Positions 6,404 through 7,415 of a stretch of 7,415 bases of DNA are shown here, in pieces (the first letter of the stretch is position 1; each line of letters opens with the position of its first letter). The notes beneath the pieces were generated by a model. That model searched no databases. It had not been told where the DNA came from and saw only the letters and a list, made by a program, of their open reading frames with translations. A program made the position numbers and the translations under genes. The stretch is from CAMEON01 sp963609805 (lineage in GTDB: Bacteria > Bacillota > Clostridia > Oscillospirales > CAG-272): NCBI GenBank assembly GCA_963609805.1, contig CAVDLN010000089.1, positions 1 through 7,415 of the forward strand, read 5' to 3'.

Positions 6404-7017
6404 AGGTTCACCCCCTCACAGAATGCCCGAAGTATGGAAAGCCCTACTCCCCCGCTCTTCTCCGGATGAAACTGACATCCCATGATATTTCCGCACTGAA
6501 CGGCCGCCGTCATGGGAATACCGTAATCGGTCGTTGCAGCAAGGCTGTCGTCACAGTCCGATGCGTAGTACGAATGAACGAAGTAGACATAGTCCCCCTC
6601 CTTCACGTACCGCATAAGCGGGACATCCCGAACAATATGCAGAGCATTCCAGCCGATGTGCGGGATCTTCAGCGACTTATCCAGTTTATCAGCCATCGGA
6701 ACAACCGAGCCCCTCAGCAGTCCGAGACCGCGATGTCTGCCGTATTCAAAACTTTCCTCAAACAGGAGCTGCATACCAAGGCAAATACCCAAAATCTCCT
6801 TGCCGGACGCAGCCTCCCGGCAAACAACATCCGCAAGCCCGCTCGCGCGGAGCTTCTCGGCCGCATCGCCGAATGCCCCGACTCCCGGAAGTATCAGCTT
6901 TTCGGCCTGTGCTATCAATCCGGGATCGGACGTAACCACGGTTTCCGCTCCGACAGCCCTGAGCGATGACGCAAGTGAAAACAGATTTCCGACGCCGTAA
7001 TCAATCAGCGCTATCAT
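6400..7017 (-). CDS. hisH: Imidazole glycerol phosphate synthase, glutaminase subunit
   Basis: This is a class I glutamine amidotransferase that hydrolyses glutamine and passes ammonia to HisF. The 205 residues match the usual length. The catalytic triad is complete: Cys79 in the nucleophile elbow GICLGMQ (77-83), and His184 and Glu186 in CQFHPEKS (181-188). The PGVGAFGD oxyanion segment is at 44-51, and the N-terminus IDYGVGNLFSL (5-15) is diagnostic. IPHIGWN (118-124) and YFVHSYYA (145-152) are also typical. The ATG overlaps the hisB stop by one base (TGATG), and an AAAGGAA site (7025-7031) sits 7 bases upstream. It ends inside the hisA start. The order hisB-hisH-hisA-hisF puts both synthase subunits around the gene supplying their substrate. 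Confidence 0.97.
   Translation of the reverse strand: MIALIDYGVGNLFSLASSLRAVGAETVVTSDPGLIAQAEKLILPGVGAFGDAAEKLRASGLADVVCREAASGKEILGICLGMQLLFEESFEYGRHRGLGLLRGSVVPMADKLDKSLKIPHIGWNALHIVRDVPLMRYVKEGDYVYFVHSYYASDCDDSLAATTDYGIPMTAAVQCGNIMGCQFHPEKSGGVGLSILRAFCEGVNL
6411..6417 (-). promoter_or_regulatory. Ribosome binding site of hisA, supports a GTG start
   Basis: GAGGGGG on the minus strand lies 7 bases ahead of the GTG at 6403-6401. The GTG gives the expected N-terminus (ILFPAIDLYGG with catalytic Asp8), so the non-ATG start is well supported. Confidence 0.8.
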
Positions 7018-7415
7018 CAGAGAATTCCTTTCGTTGACGGCACCTCGCCGCCGAGTGCCGGATTGATTGCGGCTGCCGCCGCCAGTGCACGGGCCACGGC
7101 TTTGAAAGCACCCTCAATGATGTGGTGCGAATTCCGTCCGGCAATCTGCCTCACATGCAGGGTAATCCCCGCATTCTGTGCCAGCGCCGTAAAGAACTCA
7201 TCGCACAGTTCGCAATCAAAATTGCCGACCTTCTCGCTCGGTATATCCAATACTCCGAAATATCCGCCGCGGCCGGAAATATCGACTGCCGCCAGAATCA
7301 GAGCCTCATCCATGGGAAGTATCAGCGAGGCATACCTTGTGATACCGCCCCGCTCACCGAGTGCGGCGGCAACCGCACGGCCGAGGCAGATTGCGATATC
7401 CTCTGTCGTGTGGTG
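7017..7415 (-). CDS. hisB: Imidazole glycerol phosphate dehydratase, C-terminal part (cut by window edge)
   Basis: This enzyme dehydrates imidazole glycerol phosphate to imidazole acetol phosphate and binds two manganese ions. Only the last 132 residues are in the window; the family is about 195 residues, so roughly 60 N-terminal residues lie beyond the right edge. The frame is open to base 7415 and begins with HHTTED, the first metal-binding HHxxED motif. The ATG near 7313 is therefore an internal Met in LPMDEAL, not the start. The second metal motif HHIIE is at partial residues 97-101, and the family's C-terminal signature EVPSTKG is at 124-130. It is the monofunctional dehydratase as far as visible; a HisN-type phosphatase fusion upstream cannot be judged. 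Its stop overlaps the hisH ATG by one base. Confidence 0.96.
   Translation of the reverse strand, partial: HHTTEDIAICLGRAVAAALGERGGITRYASLILPMDEALILAAVDISGRGGYFGVLDIPSEKVGNFDCELCDEFFTALAQNAGITLHVRQIAGRNSHHIIEGAFKAVARALAAAAAINPALGGEVPSTKGIL

Noticed and set aside
6184..6969. Plus-strand open frame of 261 codons opposite hisA and hisH
   Set aside because: It crosses the hisA/hisH junction on the opposite strand, and both of those genes are certain; the product has no recognisable features.

Overview
The window is ordinary chromosomal DNA from a moderately GC-rich bacterium, probably a member of the Clostridia and quite possibly an uncultured gut Oscillospiraceae-like species. This placement is inferred from several features: strong AGGAGG-type ribosome binding sites, a short Firmicutes-style family I pyrophosphatase, a secreted glycoside hydrolase with a Gram-positive-style signal peptide and wall/membrane-type tail, and a compact his operon with a hisIE fusion. 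No search could be run, so the taxon is tentative.

Left half, plus strand (1-4162): an extended -10 promoter sits at the very left edge. It is followed by nicotinate phosphoribosyltransferase (pncB, NAD salvage), a small inorganic pyrophosphatase 9 bases later, and a large secreted carbohydrate-active enzyme 14 bases after that. The first two make biochemical sense together, because PncB releases pyrophosphate and the pyrophosphatase removes it. The third is a signal peptide + carbohydrate-binding-like domain + clan GH-A catalytic barrel + beta-sandwich + acidic Ser/Thr linker + Cys/hydrophobic/Arg5 tail. It has no obvious metabolic link to the first two, although its Shine-Dalgarno sequence overlaps the stop codon of the pyrophosphatase.

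Middle (4163-4287): the converging transcription units are separated by about 125 bases. This gap holds a short tandem heptamer repeat that starts at the stop codon of the hydrolase gene, then a perfect 13-bp hairpin that can terminate transcription from both sides.

Right half, minus strand (7415 down to 4288): the distal part of a histidine biosynthesis operon in the order hisB (cut by the window edge), hisH, hisA, hisF, hisIE. All junctions overlap by 1 or 4 bases and each downstream gene has its own Shine-Dalgarno sequence, so the genes are probably translationally coupled. HisIE makes ProFAR, HisA isomerises it to PRFAR, HisH-HisF converts PRFAR to imidazole glycerol phosphate plus AICAR, and HisB dehydrates that product.

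Nothing here looks like a mobile element, phage, CRISPR array, RNA gene or defence system. The most interesting items are the sorting-signal-like tail without LPXTG on the hydrolase, the unassigned hydrolase family, the heptamer repeat, and the pncB-pyrophosphatase pairing.
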